Below are positions 25,720-33,326 of a stretch of 64,000 nucleotides of DNA, in pieces. The number at the start of each line of letters is the position of its first letter. Position 1 is the first letter of the stretch. A program made the position numbers and the translations under genes. Source of the DNA: Devosia submarina (lineage in GTDB: Bacteria > Pseudomonadota > Alphaproteobacteria > Rhizobiales > Devosiaceae); assembly GCF_003056345.1 (NCBI RefSeq), contig NZ_PYWB01000001.1, forward strand, positions 372,001 through 436,000, in the 5' to 3' direction. A model generated the notes under the pieces. It made no database searches. It saw nothing but the letters and a program-made list of their open reading frames with translations, and was not told the DNA's origin.

Positions 25720-26880
25720 CTAGCGGGCGGCGAGCGAGGACTCAAGCTGGTCCGCTTGCAACACTGTCCGGGGCGTATCGCCTGCCTTGCCGCCGATGAC
25801 AAGGCCATAGCCATCAGCGCGGCCCACAAGGGTAATGTCGGCGGGGGGGGGATGGGCGCAGCCCTTTGCGCAGCCAGAAACGTGTAAACGGGTCTTCTCG
25901 GGCAGGTGAGCCGCAATCCGCGCCGCCAGAACCCGCGCTGGAATGTGGCCGGAAGCACAGCCGTCGCTGCCGATGCAGGCGCTGATGCGGGTGCGGGGAT
26001 CGGACGATGTGGTGATGAAGCCGAGTTGCGCTGCTCGTTGGGTGAACGCGGTGCCGGCGCCGATGGCAAGCAGACCGTGGTGTGGGGCCAGCCTAATTTC
26101 GGTGACGCCCATCTGCCCAGCGGTGCAGGCCAGAGCGGCAAGGTCTTCTGCCGCTATGGAGCCGAAGGGCAGGGCAACACCCGCTGCAACAGAACTGCGG
26201 AGCGTGAAATCTCCAATGGGAGAACTTCCCGCTTGAGCCTGCGATTGTTTCGACGGGGGCACTAGGTCAGCCGCGCGAGCAGTGGGACCAAGACCGGCGA
26301 GCTGCTGGAGGAGCTCGGAGACACGAGCAAGGGCTTCGCTGAAAGCAAGCTCTTCGGCAGTACCTTCCGCCACGAACAGATGCCATCTGCCAGCAGCCAC
26401 GGCCACGAGCCGAATGTCCGCCTTCAGGCCGCTCAGGCTGATCTGCCCGCCGCCATCGACAATGATTGTGACCTTGGGGCCAAGTAGCCCGGCAAAAGGC
26501 TGCGCCATATTGCGAATGGCTTCGGCAAGAGGACGTGGGTCGCTGAACTCGCTGGGGTCGTCGCCTCCTAATGGTGGTGTTTCAACGACCAGTCCGGTTT
26601 CGATCGCAACGATGCCCATGATTGCTCGAGCAAAAAGCCTGCTCGACTGCTCAGTTAGCCCGCGTACCTGGAGATTGCCGCGAGCGGTGATTTCCAGAAG
26701 GCCGTTTCCGTGCTGGCGGGCTTGCTGTGCAATTGCTTTGAGCTGCTCAGGGCCGAGGCGTCCGCCCACAATCCGCAGGCGCGCCAGCAGGCCATCGCCG
26801 GTACGCATCGGCTCATCAAGCGACGGGCAGGCGCCACGGCGCGAAAAGGGCAGGGCAGCAATGGGCTGGGCCAGGGACAT
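25720..26880 (-). CDS. cobG: precorrin-3B synthase (aerobic, Fe-S/heme-type)
   Basis: A 386-residue monooxygenase related to sulfite/nitrite reductases that hydroxylates precorrin-3A with O2, the step that marks the aerobic B12 route. The Fe-S cysteines are in SACIGSDGCASGH and VSGCAKGCAHP. The N-terminal ferredoxin-like half-domain carries RISGG-like (LRIVGGRLGPEQL) and ITARGNLQVRGL segments. I set the start at ATG 26880 because the longer frame begins with GTG inside the terminator hairpin of the upstream gene. Few bases remain for a promoter, and no cobalamin riboswitch is seen. First gene of the cobGHIJL(M) block. Confidence 0.93.
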   Translation of the reverse strand: MSLAQPIAALPFSRRGACPSLDEPMRTGDGLLARLRIVGGRLGPEQLKAIAQQARQHGNGLLEITARGNLQVRGLTEQSSRLFARAIMGIVAIETGLVVETPPLGGDDPSEFSDPRPLAEAIRNMAQPFAGLLGPKVTIIVDGGGQISLSGLKADIRLVAVAAGRWHLFVAEGTAEELAFSEALARVSELLQQLAGLGPTARAADLVPPSKQSQAQAGSSPIGDFTLRSSVAAGVALPFGSIAAEDLAALACTAGQMGVTEIRLAPHHGLLAIGAGTAFTQRAAQLGFITTSSDPRTRISACIGSDGCASGHIPARVLAARIAAHLPEKTRLHVSGCAKGCAHPPPADITLVGRADGYGLVIGGKAGDTPRTVLQADQLESSLAAR

Positions 26881-26909
26881 GGGGATGTATTTACCCCATT
26901 TTGCGCCTG

Positions 26910-26944
26910 GCACAAAAACAAAGGGCGCCACATGGGCGCCCTTT
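26910..26944 (-). terminator. intrinsic terminator of the sugar ABC operon
   Basis: Hairpin with perfect 10-base arms (AAAGGGCGCC and its complement) and a 5-base loop, followed on the minus strand by GTTTTTGTG. It lies 19 bases after the stop of the binding-protein gene and only 30 bases before the cobG start. Confidence 0.88.
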
Positions 26945-26962
26945 GCGGATATAGCCAGCCGA

Positions 26963-27913
26963 TCAGAATGGGCTGTCGGGGAAGTAGAATTCCTCGGCGT
27001 TCTCCTGGGTGATCAGCGGCGCGCCCAGGATATAGGTGCCGGTGACAGGACCATTCGAGGTGTAGTGCGCAACGGTCACGTCCATGGCCGTCGCGATTTG
27101 TGCAGGCGAATAAAGCACGTCGACTGGCACCAGGGCGTCGCCGTCCATGACGCCCTTGATGATTTCCTTCATGCCAGCGCCGCCGACCACGAACATTTCG
27201 CTTTCACGACCTGCCTGCTTGATGGCTTCCACAACGCCCAGGGTGATGTCGTCGTCCTGTGCCCAGACAGCGTCGATGTCGGGGAAGCGCGACAAGAAGT
27301 CCTGCATCACTTCAAAGCCGTCATCGCGGTTCCAGTTGGCAAATTCGTCATCAAGAACGTTGATGCCCGAACCTTCCATGGCACCCATGAAAGCGTCGAA
27401 GCGCTCTGTGTCCAGCACGGTTGGAATACCGCGCAGGATGACGATGTTGTCGCCTTCGTTGAGACGGCTCTTAATGTACTCGGCCGAGTTCACGCCCATT
27501 TCGGTGTTATTGCCCGAAACATAGATGTCCTGGATGGTCGGATCGGTCAGGCCGCGATCAACCACTGTGATGAACGCGCCCGCATCCTTAACGGCACGGA
27601 CAGGCTCGGTCAGTGGCTCGGATTCGAATGGCAGCACCACGAGGGCATCGATCTGCTGCACCGAAACCAAATCCTCGAGATCGCTGGCCTGGTCTTCCGG
27701 GCCATCAGCGGTCACGATGACGAGGTCGATATTCGGATGAGCCGCTTCCAGGCGCTTCTCGGCTTCTGCGGCATGCCAGTTGAGGCCACCCATGAAGCCG
27801 TGCGTCGCGGCCGGAATAGACACGCCGATCTTGATCTTCTCGTCCTGCGCCACGGCGCCGCCGACCAGGGCGCTGGTCGCCAACAGGCCCAGTGCAATCG
27901 CTTTCAAAGACAT
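26963..27913 (-). CDS. sugar ABC transporter, periplasmic binding protein (RbsB type)
   Basis: A 316-residue exported solute-binding protein of the ribose-type (CUT2) family. Signal peptide at residues 1-22 (GGAVAQ cleavage), then KIKIGVSIPAATHGFMGG and DALVVLPFESEPLTEPVRAVKDAGAFITVVDRG, the usual sugar-pocket stretches. A GGGAGGA ribosome site stands 7 bases before the ATG. It is the last gene of the ATPase-permease-binding protein operon. A hairpin precedes it and a terminator follows it. The sugar or polyol cannot be named from the sequence. Confidence 0.92.
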   Translation of the reverse strand: MSLKAIALGLLATSALVGGAVAQDEKIKIGVSIPAATHGFMGGLNWHAAEAEKRLEAAHPNIDLVIVTADGPEDQASDLEDLVSVQQIDALVVLPFESEPLTEPVRAVKDAGAFITVVDRGLTDPTIQDIYVSGNNTEMGVNSAEYIKSRLNEGDNIVILRGIPTVLDTERFDAFMGAMEGSGINVLDDEFANWNRDDGFEVMQDFLSRFPDIDAVWAQDDDITLGVVEAIKQAGRESEMFVVGGAGMKEIIKGVMDGDALVPVDVLYSPAQIATAMDVTVAHYTSNGPVTGTYILGAPLITQENAEEFYFPDSPF

Positions 27914-27966
27914 ATGTTTAGTCCTCCCTACTAAAATATGACGCCAGTTTCCGGCGCCGATTATCC

Positions 27967-27981
27967 CGCCCGTGTCGGGCG
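27967..27981 (-). other. intercistronic hairpin before the binding-protein gene
   Basis: CGCCCG/CGGGCG 6-base arms with a 3-base loop in the 140-base gap between permease and binding-protein genes. A site like this can limit 3' decay or pause transcription and so alter the ratio of binding protein to membrane parts (inference). Confidence 0.45.
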
Positions 27982-28052
27982 TGGAATTCTGTTGCAGTGC
28001 CGATACCCGGCTCCACTAGCCTCACGGTGAGGTCTCCGGATGGTTTGCTCTT

Positions 28053-29075
28053 CTATTCTGCCGCCTTCTTGCGTCCAGTGCGCAGGGAACCGCGCTGCAG
28101 GTACACTGCTGCGACGATGATTACGCCCTGAACCGCCCCGTTGAGGTAGTTGGAAATGATCTCGGTCAGGTTCAGAATATTGCCGATGGCAGTCAGGATC
28201 AGTGCCCCGATAACGGTGCCGCCGACCCGGCCGAAGCCGCCCTTGAGCATGGTGCCGCCGATAATCACTGCAGCGATTGCTTCCAACTCCCACAGCACGC
28301 CCGTTGCGGCGGAGGCCGAGCCAAGCCGCGGAACATAAATGATGGTCGCCAGCGATACGCACAGCCCCTGCAGGATATAGGTGGCTGTCTTGACGCGGTC
28401 GACCTTGATCGCTGAATAGCGCGCCACGTGCTCATTGGAGCCGATCGCCATGCAATAGCGCCCGAATGCCGTACGGTTCATCAGCACCCAGCCCACAATG
28501 GCAACGAGGATGAAGACCCAGACGGGGTAGGGAATGCGCAGGAAGCTGTCATAGTAGACCGGGCGGTAGATATCACGCGCGCCGGTTGCCAGCGAAAGCG
28601 TGCCGCCATCGGCAAAATAGGTCACCAGCGAGCGGTAGATGCCCATGGTGCCAAGCGTGACGATGAACGCTTCGATCTTGGCCTTGGTGGTGAGGAAGCC
28701 GTTGATGAAGCCTGCGCCAACGCCCAGGATCAGCGAGCAACCGATGCCGAACAGCACGGTCCAGAGCGACGCCCCCATGGCGCCGACGGCCCAATTCATG
28801 ACGATGATCATGACGCCGGCAATGAAAGCCGCCATCGAGCCCACCGACAGATCGATTCCACCCGCGGTGATCACGAAGGTCGCGCCCACGGCGATGATGC
28901 CGATAAAGGCCGAGCGCGTCAGGATATTGGTGATATTGCCCTCGCCCAGGAACAGCGGGTTCAGCAAATATCCCAGGATCACCAGCAAGATCAGAGCCAG
29001 CAATGGTCCCAATGTCTTGAAGTCGATGCGCAAGCCCCTGGCCGGCTTTGCCCCCTCATGCGCTGATACGCTCAT
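28053..29075 (-). CDS. sugar ABC transporter, permease (RbsC type)
   Basis: A 340-residue membrane permease of the CUT2 class with about nine or ten hydrophobic helices. Family stretches include FVITAGGIDLSVGSMAAF (the BPD_transp_2 signature), GFLTTKAKIEAFIVTLGTMGIYRSL and LGSASAATGVLWELEAIAAVIIGGTMLKGGFGRVGGTVIGAL. The ATG at 29075, which follows GGTGGGGA, is preferred over the one three codons earlier. It overlaps the ATPase gene by 20 bases. Confidence 0.93.
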   Translation of the reverse strand: MSVSAHEGAKPARGLRIDFKTLGPLLALILLVILGYLLNPLFLGEGNITNILTRSAFIGIIAVGATFVITAGGIDLSVGSMAAFIAGVMIIVMNWAVGAMGASLWTVLFGIGCSLILGVGAGFINGFLTTKAKIEAFIVTLGTMGIYRSLVTYFADGGTLSLATGARDIYRPVYYDSFLRIPYPVWVFILVAIVGWVLMNRTAFGRYCMAIGSNEHVARYSAIKVDRVKTATYILQGLCVSLATIIYVPRLGSASAATGVLWELEAIAAVIIGGTMLKGGFGRVGGTVIGALILTAIGNILNLTEIISNYLNGAVQGVIIVAAVYLQRGSLRTGRKKAAE

Positions 29076-30597
29076 CGTCCCCACCCTGCTTGATGCCTGC
29101 GGCGTACCGCATGATTTCTGCTTCCACGATTTCGGCGCCTTCGAGCTTGCCCGCCAGACGCCCCTCCCGCATCACCAGGACGCGGTGGCTCAGTCCGATC
29201 ACTTCCTGCATCTCCGACGAGATCAGGATGATCGACTTTCCCTCGGCCGCCAGCGCCGCAATGATGTGGTAGATCTGTTGCTTGGTGCCGACGTCGATGC
29301 CGCGCGTCGGCTCGTCCATGATGATGATGTCGGGCTCGCTTTCCATGGTCTTGCCCAGCATCAGCTTCTGCTGGTTGCCGCCGGAAAGCTGCCCCACGCG
29401 CACCGAAGCGTCCCGTGCGCGGATGTCGAAGCGGCGCACTGCCCGCTCCAGCGCCTGTGCTTCGCTGTTCTGGTCAAGGAATCCGCCCTTGAGATGTTTC
29501 TTGAGCGTAAGTAACGTCAGGTTTGGCTGGAGGCCCATGTTGAGCAGCAGCCCGCGGCCTTTTCGATCCTTGGTCATATAGGCGAGGCCCGCAGCGACGG
29601 ACTTGGCCACCTCGCTGAAATCGGCAGCCTTGCCATTCATGCTGACTTCGCCTGCCGTTTTGTGGGTCAGCCCCACGACGGCCTCGGCAACAGCGGTTCG
29701 CCCAGAGCCGATCAAACCTGCAAAGCCGAGGATTTCGCCGCGGCGGAGATCAAACGAAATCTCGTTGACGCCGGGCGCCTGCAGGCCACGCACCGAGAGA
29801 ACAACGGGAGCATCCACGTCAGGTTCGTGCTTGGGCGGATAAAGGTTGGACAGTTCGCGCCCGACCATCATCTGCGCAATGGAGTCGGGCGTCAGTGCCT
29901 CGGTTGAGACGGTCGCAATCAACTGACCATCACGCAGGACAGTAACGCGATCGGCCAAATCCATGATTTCATCGAGCTTGTGGGAGATGAAGATCACCGC
30001 AACGCCCCGGGCGGTAAGCCGCCGGATTTGCTCGAAAAGGGTCTCGGTTTCCCCAACCGACAGCACGGCGGTGGGCTCATCCATGATCAGCACGCGCGCA
30101 TCGCGGCTGATCGCCTTGGCAATCTCCACCATCTGCTTGTCGGCAACGGACAGGGTGTTGATGCGCGCGTCGGGATCAACATGGACGTGAAGCGTGTCCA
30201 GCACTTCAGCCGAACGGCGGCGCATCTCAGCAAGGTCTAGGAAGCCGTACTTCTTGATTTCCCGGCCAAGGAAAATGGAGTCCGACACCGTCAGATGTTC
30301 AGCCAGGTTCAATTCCTGGTGGATCAAGACGATCCCCATGGCTTCGGCTTCCCCGTTAGGCGGAAGGGTGACGGCCTTGCCATCAAAATGAATGGTGCCG
30401 GAGGTGGGCTGCTCGATGCCCGAGAGAACCTTGATAAGGGTCGACTTGCCTGCGCCGTTTTCACCAATAATGGCGTGTACTTCGCCCGGCTTGATGTCGA
30501 AGTCGATGCTGAACAGAACGGGGATCTCGCCAAACGACTTGCTGATCCTGTGCGCTGACAGGACAGCCTGCTCGGCTATGCCTTGAGCATTGCTCAT
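29056..30597 (-). CDS. sugar ABC transporter, ATP-binding protein (RbsA type)
   Basis: A 513-residue double-ATPase of the ribose/xylose type. First half: Walker A GENGAGKSTLIKVLSG, signature LSVADKQMVEIAKAI, Walker B VLIMDEPTAVL. Second half: a degenerate Walker A (GLIGSGRTAVAEA), signature LSGGNQQKLMLGK, Walker B IIIMDEPTRGIDVG. The asymmetry is normal in this family. First gene of the transporter operon, divergent from the LacI-type gene at 30738 with operator-like palindromes between. Confidence 0.94.
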   Translation of the reverse strand: MSNAQGIAEQAVLSAHRISKSFGEIPVLFSIDFDIKPGEVHAIIGENGAGKSTLIKVLSGIEQPTSGTIHFDGKAVTLPPNGEAEAMGIVLIHQELNLAEHLTVSDSIFLGREIKKYGFLDLAEMRRRSAEVLDTLHVHVDPDARINTLSVADKQMVEIAKAISRDARVLIMDEPTAVLSVGETETLFEQIRRLTARGVAVIFISHKLDEIMDLADRVTVLRDGQLIATVSTEALTPDSIAQMMVGRELSNLYPPKHEPDVDAPVVLSVRGLQAPGVNEISFDLRRGEILGFAGLIGSGRTAVAEAVVGLTHKTAGEVSMNGKAADFSEVAKSVAAGLAYMTKDRKGRGLLLNMGLQPNLTLLTLKKHLKGGFLDQNSEAQALERAVRRFDIRARDASVRVGQLSGGNQQKLMLGKTMESEPDIIIMDEPTRGIDVGTKQQIYHIIAALAAEGKSIILISSEMQEVIGLSHRVLVMREGRLAGKLEGAEIVEAEIMRYAAGIKQGGDDERISA

Positions 30598-30656
30598 GCG
30601 TAATACCCCTCCCGGACCGCGACCGAATTAGCTCCGGTTCTTCGCTCATCGCGCAA

Positions 30657-30695
30657 TGATGTAAAGGTTTTCATCACACGTGTAAAGGTTTACAC
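30657..30695. promoter_or_regulatory. tandem LacI-type operators
   Basis: Two palindromes sharing the core GTAAAGGTTT lie in the divergent promoter region. Site 1 (30657-30676) is TGATGTAAA-GG-TTTTCATCA with one mismatch. Site 2 (30680-30695) is GTGTAAA-GG-TTTACAC and perfect. Their centres are 21 bases apart, two helical turns on the same face. They are the expected binding sites of the regulator at 30738, with autoregulation and control of the transporter operon. Confidence 0.75.
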
Positions 30696-30737
30696 TGCGT
30701 CAAAGCGGGTGAGCCGCTGCGGAGGGTCTGGTGTGCC

Positions 30738-31820
30738 GTGCACGATCTGCTAAAGGCAGCTGACGCGGGCGCCAGAGGGTGTGCGGGGCGAACAGTGCAG
30801 CACCAGAAATTGGCGACAATAGAGGACGTTGCGGCGATAGCCGGAGTGTCCATTGCCACTGTAAGTCGGGCCATCAATGAGCCCACCAAGGTTGCCGATG
30901 AGACCCGCCGCAGGGTGAGCGAAGCCATTGCTCAAACGGGTTACACCACCAATGCCATGGCGCGATCCCTGCGCATGCGGCGCTCAAACATGATCCTGAT
31001 CCTGGCGCCGGATGTGGGTGATCCCAATTTTTCCAACATTCTTGTGGGGCTGGAAACAGAAGCCAGCAAGCGCGGCTATGGCGTGCTGATCGGCAATACG
31101 CAGAACGATGCGACGCGCGAGACTGATTATCTGCGCTTCATCAGTTCCAACCAGGCGGACGGCTTGATCCTGTTCACCGGGCATTTGCCTTATGGTTTTG
31201 GCAGCGATGGCGGGGAATCGCGGCTGCCGCCCATGGTGGCGGTGAACGAGCCGGTCAGCGACAGCGACGTTCCATTTGTCGGGGTCGACAATTTTGAAGG
31301 CGCGCGCGTTGCGGCGGAACATTTGATTTCGCAAGGCCATCGGCGCATCGCCTTTATCGGCCGTTCAACAAGCCGCGCTGTGAACCAACTGCGTGAAAAA
31401 GGCTATCGGGCGGCGCTGGAAGGGGCAGGGATCGCTGTTGATCCCCGGCTAATCCTTGATGGTGATGGCACGACGGAAAGCGGCCGGCAGGCTGCCGAGC
31501 ACATGTTTGTCCGCGATGTGCTGCCCACCGCTTTCTTTTGCGTCAACGACGCAACGGCTCTGGGTGTCATCATCTCGCTGAATGCGCGACGCTATGACCT
31601 GCCGCGCGAGTTCTCGGTCATGGGCTTTGATGATATTTCCTTTGCAAGCTTCGTCAGCCCTTCGCTGACCACGATGAAGCAGCCGCGCCTCAAGATCGGC
31701 GAGGAAGCAATGGATTTGCTGCTGGCCCGGCTTGAAGGGCAGCCGCTGGAGCGCAAGGAAGTGCTGCTGCGAGCCGAATTGATCGTGCGCAATTCGGTGA
31801 GCCGGCTGGGGCGCGAGTAA
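30738..31820 (+). CDS. LacI-family regulator of the sugar transporter
   Basis: A 360-residue LacI-type regulator. The helix-turn-helix is at about residues 26-50 (ATIEDVAAIAGVSIATVSRAINEPTKVADETRRRV), then the hinge and a sugar-binding domain (ILILAPDVGDPNFSNILVGLETEA, HLISQGHRRIAFIGR, SVMGFDDISFASFVSPSLTTMKQPRLKIGEEA). Start GTG 30738 has a GGAGGG site 11 bases before it; GTG 30795 is a shorter alternative. Divergent from the sugar ABC operon, which it probably represses. Its stop overlaps the cobF start by one base (TAATG). Confidence 0.92.
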   Translation: MHDLLKAADAGARGCAGRTVQHQKLATIEDVAAIAGVSIATVSRAINEPTKVADETRRRVSEAIAQTGYTTNAMARSLRMRRSNMILILAPDVGDPNFSNILVGLETEASKRGYGVLIGNTQNDATRETDYLRFISSNQADGLILFTGHLPYGFGSDGGESRLPPMVAVNEPVSDSDVPFVGVDNFEGARVAAEHLISQGHRRIAFIGRSTSRAVNQLREKGYRAALEGAGIAVDPRLILDGDGTTESGRQAAEHMFVRDVLPTAFFCVNDATALGVIISLNARRYDLPREFSVMGFDDISFASFVSPSLTTMKQPRLKIGEEAMDLLLARLEGQPLERKEVLLRAELIVRNSVSRLGRE

Positions 31821-32557
31821 TGTCAAAAACAATCCTGATCGTGGGCATCGGCGCTGGCCACCCCGAGCATATAACCGTTCAAGCAATCAATGCGCTGAAC
31901 CGGGCTGATGTGTTGTTTATCCCGGACAAGGGCGCCGGGAAGGCCGATCTGGCTGATCTGCGGCGAAGTATTGTCCATCGCTATGTGACCAATCCGCAAA
32001 GCCAGATGCTCGGCTATGCCGTGCCGCAGCGCGATTTGGGCAATCCCGATTATGGGCAGAGCGTTGAGGATTGGCACAATGCGCTGGCGGCGCAGTTTGG
32101 GGACTTGCTCGATGCGGTGCCTGAAGGCGGCGCAGGGGCGTTCCTGGTGTGGGGGGATCCCGGGCTTTATGACAGTACGATCCGGATCATCGAGCGGCTG
32201 AGGCGCAGCCGATCCGTGGAGGTCGAGGTCGTTCCGGGCATCACTTCGATTCAGGCTTTGACCGCCGCGCATGGAATTGCGCTCAATCGCATCGGCGAGC
32301 CAGTTCACATCACGACCGGGCGCCAACTGGGGCCAGTTGAAGCCGACACTGTCGTAATGCTGGATGGGCAAACAGCTTTTCTCCAAGCCGATCCTGACCT
32401 GCTGATTTTCTGGGGCGCCTATCTCGGCACCCCGGATGAGATCGTGATCTCGGGGAGATTGGGCGAGGTGCGGGACCGGATTGCCGCCACGCGGAAGCAA
32501 GCGCGCGAGCGGCATGGGTGGATCATGGACACCTATTTGTTGCGGAAGGCGGAGTAG
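31820..32557 (+). CDS. cobF: precorrin-6A synthase (deacetylating)
   Basis: A 245-residue SAM methylase that methylates precorrin-5 at C1 and removes the acetyl group to give precorrin-6A, specific to the aerobic pathway. Marks: ILIVGIGAGHPEHITVQAINALNRADVLFIPDKG, FLVWGDPGLYDSTIRI, VVPGITSIQALTAAHGIALNRIG. It sits apart from the other cob genes and starts on the stop of the LacI-type gene, so it appears to share that transcript. cobK, the reductase acting on its product, is not in the window. Confidence 0.95.
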   Translation: MSKTILIVGIGAGHPEHITVQAINALNRADVLFIPDKGAGKADLADLRRSIVHRYVTNPQSQMLGYAVPQRDLGNPDYGQSVEDWHNALAAQFGDLLDAVPEGGAGAFLVWGDPGLYDSTIRIIERLRRSRSVEVEVVPGITSIQALTAAHGIALNRIGEPVHITTGRQLGPVEADTVVMLDGQTAFLQADPDLLIFWGAYLGTPDEIVISGRLGEVRDRIAATRKQARERHGWIMDTYLLRKAE

Positions 32558-32579
32558 CGCACCAGCTTGCTGGCGCCAC

Positions 32580-32705
32580 GGCCTCGTGGTTCGACAGGCT
32601 CACCATGAGGCCTACTCCGGTTTCCCTGAGCGTCCAGAGGGTTCAGCCGCGCTAACCCAAGCTCCCAGTAGCCATCATGTTGAGCCTGTCGAACCATGAG
32701 GGTGT
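32580..32705. repeat. REP-like inverted pair, TGAGCCTGTCGAA type
   Basis: Two inverted copies, GGTTCGACAGGCTCACCATG at 32587-32606 and its near-complement about 80 bases on (TTGAGCCTGTCGAACCATGA), between the convergent ends of cobF and copZ. Same family as 22307-22385. As a long dyad between two converging genes it may act as a transcription block. Confidence 0.75.
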
Positions 32706-32713
32706 GCCTCGAT

Positions 32714-32914
32714 CTAGGCAGCCTCGGGCGTATAGCCAGCTTCGCGGATGGCTTCTTCGCCTTTGGCGCGATCGCCTGTGAACTCCACCTTGTGGCTGGC
32801 CAGATCCACGGAGATTTCCGCGCCGGGCAGCGCTTCTTCCAGCGCCTTGCGCACGGTGCCAACGCAGTGGCCGCATGTCATGTCATTGACGGTGAAAATA
32901 GTTTTCTCGGTCAT
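32714..32914 (-). CDS. copZ: copper chaperone, heavy-metal-associated domain
   Basis: A 66-residue single HMA domain with the metal-binding DMTCGHC motif (Cys14, Cys17) and the betaalphabetabetaalphabeta pattern of CopZ/Atx1. It should carry Cu(I) to the P-type ATPase encoded two genes upstream. It lies 1 base after cueR, last in the copper operon. Confidence 0.92.
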   Translation of the reverse strand: MTEKTIFTVNDMTCGHCVGTVRKALEEALPGAEISVDLASHKVEFTGDRAKGEEAIREAGYTPEAA

Positions 32915-32915
32915 G

Positions 32916-33326
32916 TCAGTGTCCTTTCGTCGCGATGGTTTCGCCAGCCAGATCGTCGAGGATCGGGCAGTCGGGGCGGTTGTCGCCGCCGCAGCAATGG
33001 GCGAGGTGCTTAAGCGTGTTCACCATGCCCTGTAGTTCGCTGATCTTGGTTTCGAGCGCGCTGATATGGCGGGTGGCGATGTCCTTGACCTCAGCGCTGG
33101 CGCGGGACTTGTCCTCCCACAGGCTGAGGAGCGTTGCTGTTTCCTCGACGGAAAAGCCCAGCGTGCGCGCCCGTTTGATGAAGCGCAGCACATGCACCTC
33201 GTCCGCACCATAGACCCGGTAATTGCTGTCGGTGCGCGAAGGAGGGCGGAACAGGCCGATCGATTCGTAGTAGCGGATCATCTTGGCCGAGACGCCTGAG
33301 GCGCTGGAGGCTTGCCCGATGTTCAT
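32916..33326 (-). CDS. cueR: Cu(I)-responsive MerR-family regulator
   Basis: A 136-residue CueR-type activator. N-terminal MerR helix-turn-helix ([25 protein letters not shown], then [28 protein letters not shown]), a dimerisation helix, and a C-terminal metal loop with Cys112 and Cys120 ([13 protein letters not shown]). The two ligand cysteines fall at the same numbers as in E. coli CueR. It overlaps copA by four bases and lies inside the operon it should activate, giving positive feedback. Confidence 0.94.
   Translation of the reverse strand: MNIGQASSASGVSAKMIRYYESIGLFRPPSRTDSNYRVYGADEVHVLRFIKRARTLGFSVEETATLLSLWEDKSRASAEVKDIATRHISALETKISELQGMVNTLKHLAHCCGGDNRPDCPILDDLAGETIATKGH

Noticed and set aside
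26282..27934. A 550-codon plus-strand frame opposite cobG and the sugar-binding protein.
   Set aside because: Spans two real genes and a terminator on the other strand; no family motif.
32481..32699. Frame crossing the end of cobF into the REP-like element.
   Set aside because: Half is an alternate frame of cobF and half is repeat sequence.
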